Source: Campylobacterota bacterium
GTDB lineage: Bacteria > Campylobacterota > Campylobacteria > Campylobacterales > SZUA-545
DNA: 7,533 nucleotides
Direction of reading: 5' to 3'
Assembly (NCBI GenBank): GCA_030836705.1
Contig: JAUPLZ010000145.1
Location: forward strand, 1 to 7,533
In this document: piece by piece, positions 1-5,372 of the stretch
How positions within the stretch are numbered: position 1 is the stretch's first letter
Layout: every line of letters begins with the position of its first letter
Notes under the pieces: model-generated
Told to the model about the DNA's origin: nothing
What the model saw: only the letters and a program-made list of their open reading frames with translations
Database searches by the model: none
Translations under genes and position numbers: made by a program

Positions 1-156
1 AAGAAGCGTACTTTTTCCGCTTCCGCTTACGCCCTTTAATATACAAAATTCACCTTCTTTGATACTCATTGTAATATTTTTTAACGCATGAAACTCTCTT
101 GATGTATTTGGCGAAAAAATAAGATTTAACTTTTCTACTTCTATTACATTTGTCAT
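1..156 (-). CDS. ABC transporter ATP-binding protein, N-terminal part (cut by window edge)
   Basis: Only the first 52 codons are present. The frame begins with ATG at 156 and runs open to base 1. The translation starts MTNVIEVEKLNLIF and reaches the Walker A (P-loop) motif GVSGSGKSTLL at residues 42-52, so the nucleotide-binding identity is clear. The signature motif and Walker B lie outside the window. The ATG overlaps the stop of the upstream FtsX-type permease by 4 nt (ATGA, 156-153), and GGAGG sits 7 nt before the start, at 168-164. This places it as the ATPase partner of that permease. By its partner it should belong to the MacB/LolD-like class that powers FtsX-fold permeases. The substrate cannot be read from this fragment. 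Confidence 0.93.
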   Translation of the reverse strand, partial: MTNVIEVEKLNLIFSPNTSREFHALKNITMSIKEGEFCILKGVSGSGKSTLL

Positions 157-1322
157 TTTATTGCCTCCGTCGGATCTGCAATCGAACTTTTCCATGCCGG
201 ATGGAGTGTGCTGGCAAGATAAGGAATAATGGTTATAAAAAAGAGTATAACAAAAGAATTGATGTCAAAAAACGGCTCAAGAATTATGTCTTTATACACA
301 TTTTCACTTCCTAAAAAAATAGAAACAAAAATATTATTTTTAAATAAAAAGATATAAACGTATGAGAGTAAAACACCGCTCAAAAAAGATACAAATGAGA
401 CAATCACGGCTTCACTCATTTTCCACTTTATAATGTCATTTATACTCCATCCTATAGCCCTCAATATCCCAATTTGTTTTTTTCCGGCCCCATTAATTGA
501 ACTGGCCTGCGAATAAAATATCACCAAAAATCCTAAAAAAGAAGTAATAAACAAAGACAAAAAGATGCCCCCTTTATAATCATACAGCTCATGAGAATAC
601 TTATACATATTATTTTTGGTTATTATTTTTGAAGTAGGGGTGATCACTAGCAATTTTTGGACAATATTGTCTATTTCGAGTTTATTTGGCACAATAATGG
701 CTATTTCGCTTGCTTCATTTTCTTCATAACCTAAAATATCTTTAGCCATAGCCATTTCCATAATTACAGAATCATTTAAAAAAAGATTGATTTTTTTATC
801 AAATACTCCATAAATATTTACTTTTTTGGGCTCTTCGTCTTCTACTATAAAATTGAAAAATTTTTCATAATAATATTGCTCTAAAAGTTTTTTTACTGAA
901 CTGGAAACAAGCATATTGTCTTCTTGCAAAAAAGACTTCAAATCAAAATTTTTATACAAATGCTTGATCTGCTTTTCCTGCTCATCATCTAAAAAATCGA
1001 TGCCAATGACATTGATATGTTTGTTTGCTGTATCAAAAAAATAATAGCCGAATATCCTCTCATATACTTTTTCTACTCCGGGTATATCGCTTATTTCATC
1101 TATAATGCTAGTATCTATAGGATGGTTTCTGGAAGCTTTTTTATACTGCACAATGATGTCCGGCTGCGTTTCAAGCTCGGCATCCAGAGAATTTTGGAGC
1201 GAAGATGCGGTAAATATAAAAGAAGAGGCTATAAAAATAAACAGTGTAAAGAAAATAAAAACTATAATGTTTTTTGATAAATTCCTTACCAATGTCAAAG
1301 ATGCAAATTTAAAAAAATTCAT
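153..1322 (-). CDS. FtsX/MacB-type ABC transporter permease
   Basis: A 389-residue inner-membrane protein with the four-helix layout of MacB/LolC/FtsX-type (type VII) permeases. One N-terminal helix (about 18-40) is followed by a long extracytoplasmic domain (about 41-250), then helices at about 252-272, 304-327 and 356-374. The cytoplasmic segment KKQIGILRAIGW (281-292) is the typical coupling-helix region of the family, and the C-terminus PTEAIK also fits. Such permeases usually move or remodel substrates in the periplasm by mechanotransmission rather than passing small solutes through a pore. It lies 7 nt after the 73-aa gene and overlaps the ATPase start by 4 nt. AAGG about 10 nt upstream supports the ATG at 1322. 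The neighbouring NosL proteins suggest a role in copper delivery or periplasmic metalloenzyme assembly; this is inference from context. It is not NosY, which belongs to the ABC-2 permease family. Confidence 0.9.
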   Translation of the reverse strand: MNFFKFASLTLVRNLSKNIIVFIFFTLFIFIASSFIFTASSLQNSLDAELETQPDIIVQYKKASRNHPIDTSIIDEISDIPGVEKVYERIFGYYFFDTANKHINVIGIDFLDDEQEKQIKHLYKNFDLKSFLQEDNMLVSSSVKKLLEQYYYEKFFNFIVEDEEPKKVNIYGVFDKKINLFLNDSVIMEMAMAKDILGYEENEASEIAIIVPNKLEIDNIVQKLLVITPTSKIITKNNMYKYSHELYDYKGGIFLSLFITSFLGFLVIFYSQASSINGAGKKQIGILRAIGWSINDIIKWKMSEAVIVSFVSFLSGVLLSYVYIFLFKNNIFVSIFLGSENVYKDIILEPFFDINSFVILFFITIIPYLASTLHPAWKSSIADPTEAIK

Positions 1323-1329
1323 GGATTAC

Positions 1330-1551
1330 TTACCTTGTTTTATATACAAAAGAGTTTTTGTCTGTTTTTTCGATTCCAAATCTATCATATCCAAACCTGA
1401 TGTCTGTTTCTTTGGTTGAAAATGCAAAAACCAAAGGAGAATTCATCCCGGGTATCATGCCGGATGAGTCAGTTTTTTTGGCAGCTATCACTAAAAAACC
1501 TGCCAGCAACACAATAAATATAGACAAAAAATATTTATAAAATTTATTCAT
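1330..1551 (-). CDS. Small membrane-anchored protein of the NosL/ABC operon (73 aa, unrecognised)
   Basis: I do not recognise this gene. The preferred start is ATG at 1551, 7 nt after the stop of the 369-aa NosL gene, giving 73 residues beginning MNKFYKYFLSIF. A longer reading from 1602 would overlap the NosL gene by 44 nt and put a polar stretch ahead of the hydrophobic helix, so it is less likely. Residues about 6-24 form one hydrophobic segment preceded by lysines, which reads as a signal anchor or uncleaved signal peptide with the rest in the periplasm. The exported part (25-73) has a methionine- and glycine-containing patch (SSGMIPGMNSP, 29-39) and a charged, aromatic C-terminal half. 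It has no cysteine or histidine, so a classical metal site is not evident. Its place between NosL proteins and the permease suggests an accessory role in the same complex. Confidence 0.72.
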   Translation of the reverse strand: MNKFYKYFLSIFIVLLAGFLVIAAKKTDSSGMIPGMNSPLVFAFSTKETDIRFGYDRFGIEKTDKNSFVYKTR

Positions 1552-1558
1552 TGCTGCT

Positions 1559-2668
1559 TCAATTGTCCAGTTCGTACACTTTTGCTTCTGTAATGTCATC
1601 AAATTTCAATACCGCTTTTCCATTATGTTCTTTTGAGAACGTATTTGCATCTTTTTCTGTTTCAAACGGAATCAATTCATTTCCCATAGGGCCAAATACA
1701 TTTGAATGTAATACATAGAAAGCTTTTTTACCGTCTATCTCATTTTGCGTATAATAGTCGGTTACTTTTATCTCTTTGAACTCTTCTGTTTTATGTGTGG
1801 ATCCAAACTTTGAAGGAGTAAAATAAAATTTCATCAAATCTTTTACACCGTCAAAATAGTGCGTATGCTCTTCTGTGACGATCTTCGCCGCCCATTTTGG
1901 ATATTTGGAAACAAACATTCCGCACACCGGACATTTTGCTTTATCGGGAACTTTCATAACATTTTTATTTTGCTTTAGATCGCCAAATCTTTTTACTTCC
2001 CACAAATACAAAGAAACTGTCTGCAGGTTATCAGCACTTAATCTTCCGCATCGTTTTTTTTCATCTATATCCACTTTTAAATCAAGCAAAGAGGCATACT
2101 GATTTGGATCAAACTTTTCACACAATCTTTCAAAGATTTTTTCACCCTTTTTATAAAGCTTCTTTTTTTTTGCCTTGAAAAATTCTCTATCCAGTTCCAA
2201 ATCTTTGATGGCAAGATACAAAGTAAAATCAAAATTTCTTATATCCCCACCGTATTGCTGTACAAATTCTTTTGCATCGGCTTCATTTTCAAAGGCTATT
2301 TTTGAAAATTTTGAATAGGTTGTTTTTGCTTTTGAGTTTGTTACATAATGTGCCGTTAGTGCATTTACAAATTTCTGACTTTTGGCATCCACCACTAAAA
2401 TCTCTTTTATCCGTGCTTTGATGGCATCATAATCTTCAGCCAAAAATCTTAATGCTGCATACTGTTTTGTCTGACCGTCTGTCAATTTTGCTATATAGTT
2501 TGTTTTGTAGGTATCGCTAAGTTCTTCTGCGCTTATAGAGCACCATTTTTGTGTAAGTACAGGGTCTTTTATGGTTGCTTTTTCTTTAAAGGTTTTAGCA
2601 TTTGCAGAAAGCGTGAGCAAAAGAACAGCCGCAATGTATATTGCGGCTATTTTTAACATGTTATTCAT
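1559..2668 (-). CDS. Periplasmic three-domain NosL-family protein (degenerate NosL, cytochrome-c-like, NosL)
   Basis: 369 residues with a cleavable signal peptide (hydrophobic 5-20, ANA at 22-24 before K25) and no lipobox cysteine. The C-terminal domain (about 240-365) is a canonical NosL: CPVCGM at 246-251, HTHYFDG at 268-274 and FGPMGNELIPF at 325-335. NosL proteins are Cu(I)-binding accessory factors for nitrous oxide reductase. The N-terminal domain (about 35-155) aligns with the NosL domain of the neighbouring 267-aa protein (shared KT..., L.DG...QY and VVD blocks), but CPNCGM has become KWCSISAEEL and QYCSIHC has become QYAALRF. The middle domain (about 172-228) starts GEKIF and ends LQTVSLYLW (215-223), like a small cytochrome c domain, but has C183 and C207 instead of CXXCH. 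The start at 2668 overlaps the upstream stop by 8 nt, so translation is probably coupled; ATG at 2659 is an alternative. Copper binding is inferred from the family. Confidence 0.88.
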   Translation of the reverse strand: MNNMLKIAAIYIAAVLLLTLSANAKTFKEKATIKDPVLTQKWCSISAEELSDTYKTNYIAKLTDGQTKQYAALRFLAEDYDAIKARIKEILVVDAKSQKFVNALTAHYVTNSKAKTTYSKFSKIAFENEADAKEFVQQYGGDIRNFDFTLYLAIKDLELDREFFKAKKKKLYKKGEKIFERLCEKFDPNQYASLLDLKVDIDEKKRCGRLSADNLQTVSLYLWEVKRFGDLKQNKNVMKVPDKAKCPVCGMFVSKYPKWAAKIVTEEHTHYFDGVKDLMKFYFTPSKFGSTHKTEEFKEIKVTDYYTQNEIDGKKAFYVLHSNVFGPMGNELIPFETEKDANTFSKEHNGKAVLKFDDITEAKVYELDN

Positions 2669-3464
2669 GGTTTTTTTGTTCCATCATTTTTTTCTTAAAC
2701 ATTTCAGCATTTGCTTTAATCTCTTCATTTGCCCCATACTGTTTTTCGAAATTGCCAAGTTTTTGATCCCAAATGTGAAGCGAAATAGCCTGTAGCTGCA
2801 TATCATCAAGCTCACCGCACGCTTTTGAATCTCTGATCATGGACTTCATCGTTCCTATATTGTGTGCATGGAATGTTTCTATCTTCGCCTTATCGCATTT
2901 CGCGCTATAGAGTGTTTCTCCCATTTTCCACATCTTTGTGCTTTTCATTGCCAAAAGCATTCCCATGTCTTTTGTAAAATCATTGACAGCAGTTTTATAC
3001 GTTTCGTCAAAACTCATCACTGTGCCGCCGTTTTTTGAAGCAAACTCTTCTGCTTGTGCTTTTTGCGCAAACGCATATTTGCTTGTCATGGTCATAGTTC
3101 CCGGCTTATTGCTGCCCACTACATAGAAAGCCTTTTTGGCATCTATAAATTGATTGGTTACTATATCCACCACCTTGATAGATCTGATACTCTCTTTTTT
3201 GTCTCTTAGGTATCCCATCTCCATCTCTTCTGTCAAACAGTGTATGGAACAGTATTGTCTATGTGTTCCATCTGCTAACTCAACAGCATGAGAGGTTTTA
3301 TAATACTTTGGCAGATTCATTCCGCAATTGGGGCAGTAGAGTTTATCTTCCCCGCTTTGAAGCAAAATAGCCTCTTTTTCCGGAACGGATTGGAACATTT
3401 CCTGCGCATACGCACCTATCACGGCAAACATCATTGCAATAAATGCAACTTTCAAGCTTTTCAT
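2661..3464 (-). CDS. Periplasmic NosL-family protein with C-terminal cytochrome-c-like domain
   Basis: First gene of its operon. ATG at 3464 is preferred over the in-frame TTG at 3467 because AAGGAG lies 6 nt before it. The 267 residues begin with a signal peptide (AYA at 18-20 before Q21) and no lipobox, unlike classical NosL lipoproteins. The NosL domain (about 38-155) carries CPNCGM at 44-49 and QYCSIHC at 70-76 (C72, C76), giving four cysteines plus a methionine suited to binding Cu(I). A Met-containing loop, TMTMTSKY, occupies the place of the usual GPMGxELIPF. The second domain (about 175-240) begins GETLY and ends LQAISLHIW (224-232). It resembles a class I cytochrome c fold without CXXCH and keeps one cysteine pair, C190 and C216. 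The C-terminus is a charged Met/Lys-rich tail. NosL proteins supply copper for NosZ maturation, but no nosZ is visible here, so the client protein is not known. Confidence 0.87.
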   Translation of the reverse strand: MKSLKVAFIAMMFAVIGAYAQEMFQSVPEKEAILLQSGEDKLYCPNCGMNLPKYYKTSHAVELADGTHRQYCSIHCLTEEMEMGYLRDKKESIRSIKVVDIVTNQFIDAKKAFYVVGSNKPGTMTMTSKYAFAQKAQAEEFASKNGGTVMSFDETYKTAVNDFTKDMGMLLAMKSTKMWKMGETLYSAKCDKAKIETFHAHNIGTMKSMIRDSKACGELDDMQLQAISLHIWDQKLGNFEKQYGANEEIKANAEMFKKKMMEQKNHE

Positions 3465-3476
3465 CAAAAACTCCTT
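3465..3476 (-). promoter_or_regulatory. Ribosome binding site of the first NosL gene
   Basis: AAGGAG (3476-3471 on the minus strand) stands 6 nt before ATG 3464. It decides in favour of ATG 3464 over the adjacent TTG at 3467, which would be only 3 nt from the Shine-Dalgarno. Confidence 0.8.
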
Positions 3477-3488
3477 ATGTGTATTAAA

Positions 3489-3508
3489 TTTCTAAATACT
3501 TTTAGAAA
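3489..3508. repeat. Perfect 8-bp palindrome at predicted transcript start of the NosL operon
   Basis: TTTCTAAA-TACT-TTTAGAAA is a perfect inverted repeat with a 4-bp spacer. It begins about 5 bp downstream of the TATAAT box at 3518-3513, so it covers the expected transcript start (about 3506) and the first bases of the leader. It could be a repressor operator or, in RNA, a hairpin at the 5' end of the mRNA. It is not followed by a T run and is 24 nt from the start codon, so it does not look like a terminator. The binding factor is unknown. Confidence 0.55.
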
Positions 3509-3512
3509 ACCT

Positions 3513-3518
3513 ATTATA
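3513..3518 (-). promoter_or_regulatory. -10 box of the NosL/ABC operon promoter
   Basis: A perfect TATAAT on the minus strand, about 50 nt upstream of the first NosL start codon, in the 119-bp gap after the histidine kinase. The position 17 nt further upstream reads TAATAA, a poor -35. Campylobacterota sigma70 promoters often lack a clear -35, and an activator may also be needed. The predicted transcript start is near 3506. Confidence 0.6.
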
Positions 3519-3544
3519 AACATTTTTCTTTTAATTTATTATTT

Positions 3545-3558
3545 TGCACATATGCGCA
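3545..3558. promoter_or_regulatory. Near-palindrome upstream of the NosL promoter, possible activator site
   Basis: TGCACATATGCGCA is a 14-bp dyad with a single mismatched pair, centred about 45 bp upstream of the predicted transcript start. It is a conspicuously GC-containing patch inside an otherwise A/T stretch. The spacing suits an activator that substitutes for the weak -35. OmpR-type regulators normally prefer direct repeats, so the adjacent response regulator is not an obvious ligand. This is a candidate only. Confidence 0.35.
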
Positions 3559-3583
3559 CAATTAAATGCTATCATAAGAATGA

Positions 3584-4375
3584 TTAATTAGATATTAAAT
3601 TTTTAAGATCCAGGCATATTTTCGTGCCTACATCTTTTTGTGAAGAAATTTTTATTTCTATTTTGTTGTTATCGCAAAACTCTTTAACGATACTCAATCC
3701 TATGCCGTGTCCAAAAATACCGCTGTCTTCTCTATAATATCTTTCAAAGATACTAAAAAGATTTTGATTTTCTATCCCTATACCGCTGTCTTCTATGCAG
3801 AGCTTATCATTGTTAAACTCTATATGTATGAACCCGTCTTTTTTGTTAAACTTAATAGCATTTGAGATGAGATTTTCTATTGTTTTTGAAAAACCTCTTT
3901 TATCACACTTTATATAGTATTTAGGACAACTCACTGTAATTTGTATTTCCTTTTTAACATCATCAAACTTTTTGACTACCTGATTTAAAAACTCCTCCAA
4001 TTCAAACTCTTCTATCTCTATATTCCCGTTTTCTTTTCGCAAAAGATACTCAAGCTCATTATACAAGTCCTGAAGGTTCGCGGATGAACAGGAAATTCTT
4101 TGTAGCCGTTTTAAATTTTTTTCATCTTTGAGCATACTTTCGAGAAGTTTCACATTCGCATCTATAGTGGCTATAGGGATATTTAATTCATGAAGCGTAT
4201 TTTTTATATATTTTTCCATAGCTACTTGAGAATCAAAAAAAGGTTTTGCTATAACTTTTGCCAGATGATATCCCAAAACCGTTATAAGAATTATATTTCC
4301 AACAAAAAAAACAATATCATTAAAATGAAAAACTTCCCGCAGTATTTCCATGCATATATACGAAAATAGTGTCAA
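3584..4375 (-). CDS. Sensor histidine kinase, small, membrane-bound
   Basis: Catalytic parts are complete. Numbered from the TTG at 4375 (263 aa): H-box LHELNIP with phosphoacceptor H62, N-box NLISNAIKFN (168-177), G1 DSGIGI (196-201), F-box FERYYRE (210-216) and G2 GHGIGL (222-227). One hydrophobic helix lies at about 20-38. There is no room for a real periplasmic sensor domain, so the signal is probably sensed in the membrane, by the short loop or through a partner. The start is doubtful. TTG 4375 has no Shine-Dalgarno and would cut a hydrophobic stretch that continues upstream in frame (QTLTFLFLTLFSYI). ATG 4407, 5 nt after the regulator stop, is out of frame, but one extra base in the A5 run 4397-4401 would join it as MLFFQTLTFLFL and give two helices. 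It should phosphorylate the response regulator encoded just upstream. Confidence 0.88.
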   Translation of the reverse strand: MTLFSYICMEILREVFHFNDIVFFVGNIILITVLGYHLAKVIAKPFFDSQVAMEKYIKNTLHELNIPIATIDANVKLLESMLKDEKNLKRLQRISCSSANLQDLYNELEYLLRKENGNIEIEEFELEEFLNQVVKKFDDVKKEIQITVSCPKYYIKCDKRGFSKTIENLISNAIKFNKKDGFIHIEFNNDKLCIEDSGIGIENQNLFSIFERYYREDSGIFGHGIGLSIVKEFCDNNKIEIKISSQKDVGTKICLDLKNLISN

Positions 4376-4412
4376 GAATAAAAATGTTAATGTCTGAAAA
4401 AGAGCATGAGTA

Positions 4413-5069
4413 TTAGAGTTTGAGTTTATAGCCTACTCCTTTTATATTTTCTATCATATCTTTACCGAGAAGATTTTTAAGCTTTGTGATATAAACTCTG
4501 AGAGAACCGCTGCTGAAGGTATCATCCCCCCATACATGTTTTATGATATACTCTTTTGAGACTATTTGATTTTTATTGTCAATAAAAATTTCCAACAGTT
4601 TTGCCAACTTTTGAGGAAGTTTCGTACTTCCTTTCGGGGTAGATAAAACACAATCCTTTATATCATAGGATATATCTTGGGTTAATTTGATTTCGGTATT
4701 GTAAGCGGCCGTTCTTTTAAGCACAGCCTCTATTCTGTGGATCAACTCGTCATTATCGAATGGTTTTTTGATAAAATCATCACAGCCACTTGAAAAGGCC
4801 TCATTTAATACCTCTTTTTCTTTATGGGAGGTTAAAAAAATAGCTGGCTTGTGCATATTATTTATTCTTAATTCTTTTAGCAGCCTTATACCGCTTGAAA
4901 TTGGAAGGTTTATGTCTAAAAGATAAAGATCAAACTTTTCGGAACGATCCAATTCAATGGCTTCCTCATAGTTGTTTGCTATCTTAGAGCTAAAACCATT
5001 GACATCCAAAATATCTTCTAAAGTTTGTGCGAGGAGTTTATCGTCTTCTACTATTAATATATGATTCAT
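4413..5069 (-). CDS. OmpR/PhoB-family response regulator
   Basis: 218 residues. The receiver domain (1-118) has the acidic pocket (E8, D9, D10), phosphoacceptor D52 in LLDINLP, T80 and the conserved lysine in KKPF (101-104). The C-terminal winged helix (about 130-218) contains the recognition region SSGSLRVYITKLKNLLG and ends with the typical IKGVGYKL. It is therefore a DNA-binding transcription factor controlled by phosphorylation, presumably by the kinase that follows it. The start MNHILIVEDD is the normal N-terminus for the family. ATG 5069 overlaps the stop of an 11-codon leader ORF by 4 nt, with AAAGG 8-12 nt upstream. Position next to the NosL operon makes that operon a likely target, but the signal and targets are not shown by the sequence. 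Confidence 0.93.
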   Translation of the reverse strand: MNHILIVEDDKLLAQTLEDILDVNGFSSKIANNYEEAIELDRSEKFDLYLLDINLPISSGIRLLKELRINNMHKPAIFLTSHKEKEVLNEAFSSGCDDFIKKPFDNDELIHRIEAVLKRTAAYNTEIKLTQDISYDIKDCVLSTPKGSTKLPQKLAKLLEIFIDNKNQIVSKEYIIKHVWGDDTFSSGSLRVYITKLKNLLGKDMIENIKGVGYKLKL

Positions 5070-5101
5070 AGAAGTGTGCCTTTAAAGAAATATCTATTCA
5101 T
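5066..5101 (-). CDS. 11-codon leader ORF overlapping the response regulator start
   Basis: ATG at 5101 opens an 11-codon ORF, MNRYFFKGTLL, whose TGA (5068-5066) overlaps the ATG of the response regulator as ATGA. AGGAGG lies exactly 7 nt before this ATG, stronger and better spaced than the site of the regulator itself. It probably serves translational coupling: ribosomes loading at the leader terminate on the regulator start. No run of regulatory codons is visible, so an attenuation role is not supported. It could also be a chance ORF. Confidence 0.5.
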   Translation of the reverse strand: MNRYFFKGTLL

Positions 5102-5108
5102 ATTTAAC

Positions 5109-5114
5109 CCTCCT
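5109..5114 (-). promoter_or_regulatory. Strong Shine-Dalgarno of the leader ORF
   Basis: AGGAGG on the minus strand, 7 nt upstream of ATG 5101. It is the only consensus ribosome binding site ahead of the two-component genes, which is the main reason to take the leader ORF seriously. Confidence 0.65.
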
Positions 5115-5150
5115 CTTCATCCTCGCCTTTTTCTATAATTAAAACATATA

Positions 5151-5179
5151 ATTATAATAACGCGTTTTAAATTAGTAAA
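5151..5179 (-). promoter_or_regulatory. Sigma70-like promoter of the two-component operon
   Basis: TATAAT (5156-5151) is preceded, after a 17-bp spacer, by TTTACT (5179-5174), which matches four of six bases of TTGACA. The expected transcript start is near 5144, giving a leader of about 43 nt before the 11-codon ORF. The surrounding DNA is very A/T-rich, so chance TATAAT-like strings are frequent. Confidence 0.5.
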
Positions 5180-5186
5180 AAATTAA

Positions 5187-5216
5187 TTATGATAAAATTG
5201 AAAAATATTATCATAA
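5187..5216. repeat. Inverted repeat upstream of the two-component promoter
   Basis: TTATGATAA and TTATCATAA form a perfect 9-bp inverted repeat separated by 12 bp. It is centred about 57 bp upstream of the predicted transcript start, a typical place for an activator site. As RNA it would be a weak A/U hairpin, and it is not positioned as the terminator of a gene. The bound factor is unknown. Confidence 0.4.
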
Positions 5217-5304
5217 AAAATCCTTTAAGAATCTCTAAGTAGCCTTATTTTAAATAAGAATGCTTGGTAAACAAAATAACAAAAACCCATTGATAAAATT
5301 ATTT

Positions 5305-5342
5305 AAAAAAGACTTTAATATATTGTCAATACTAAAAGTCTT
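5305..5342 (-). terminator. Rho-independent terminator of the nap operon tail
   Basis: On the minus strand AAGACTTT (5342-5335) pairs perfectly with AAAGTCTT (5316-5309). An inner TATT/AATA stem closes a GAC loop, and the right arm runs into six T residues (5310-5305). It starts 30 nt after the stop of the 70-aa gene. The outer stem is A/T-rich with only two G-C pairs, so it may be moderately efficient. It separates the nap operon from the two-component operon. Confidence 0.7.
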
Positions 5343-5372
5343 CAAAATATGAAAGAGGTTTGATATGGGAAC

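Larger units (their letters stand above)
5102..5372. other. AT-rich intergenic region between the nap tail and the two-component genes
   Basis: No protein-coding gene is supported here on either strand. Reading in the minus direction it holds a terminator (5342-5305), a short A/T palindrome CTTATTT-T-AAATAAG (5244-5258), the 9-bp inverted repeat (5187-5216), a promoter (5179-5151) and the strong Shine-Dalgarno of the leader ORF (5114-5109). It is visibly poorer in G and C than the nap genes to its right. No RNA gene structure was recognised. Confidence 0.6.

Noticed and set aside
153..1322. The permease as NosY.
   Set aside because: NosY is an ABC-2-type permease with about six helices. This protein has one helix, a large extracytoplasmic domain and three further helices, as in FtsX/MacB.
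1017..1419. Plus-strand ORFs of 86 and 104 residues.
   Set aside because: They are antisense to the permease and the 73-aa gene, lack ribosome sites and have no recognisable motifs.
1330..1602. The longer 90-residue reading of the small membrane gene.
   Set aside because: The extra 17 residues overlap the end of the NosL gene and would bury the signal anchor behind a polar stretch. ATG 1551 follows the NosL stop by 7 nt.
1985..2160. The GEKIF segment of the 369-aa protein as a true c-type cytochrome.
   Set aside because: The haem motif CXXCH is absent; only C183 remains, followed by EKFDP.
1875..3126. Several plus-strand ORFs of 60-75 residues opposite the NosL genes.
   Set aside because: Shadows of the NosL coding frames; they have Phe-rich composition from antisense reading and no independent support.
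3565..3583. Hairpin ATCAT-N4-ATGAT just after the kinase gene as a terminator.
   Set aside because: The stem is only 5 bp, A/T-rich and not followed by a T run.
3288..3587. Plus-strand 99-residue ORF running through the NosL promoter region.
   Set aside because: It overlaps the signal peptide region of the NosL gene and the promoter on the other strand, with no ribosome site or motif.
5325..5330. A perfect TTGACA on the minus strand that could be a -35 box with TTAAAT 17 nt downstream.
   Set aside because: It lies in the inner stem and loop of the terminator hairpin, and the proposed -10 overlaps its T run. The promoter at 5179-5151 is better placed.
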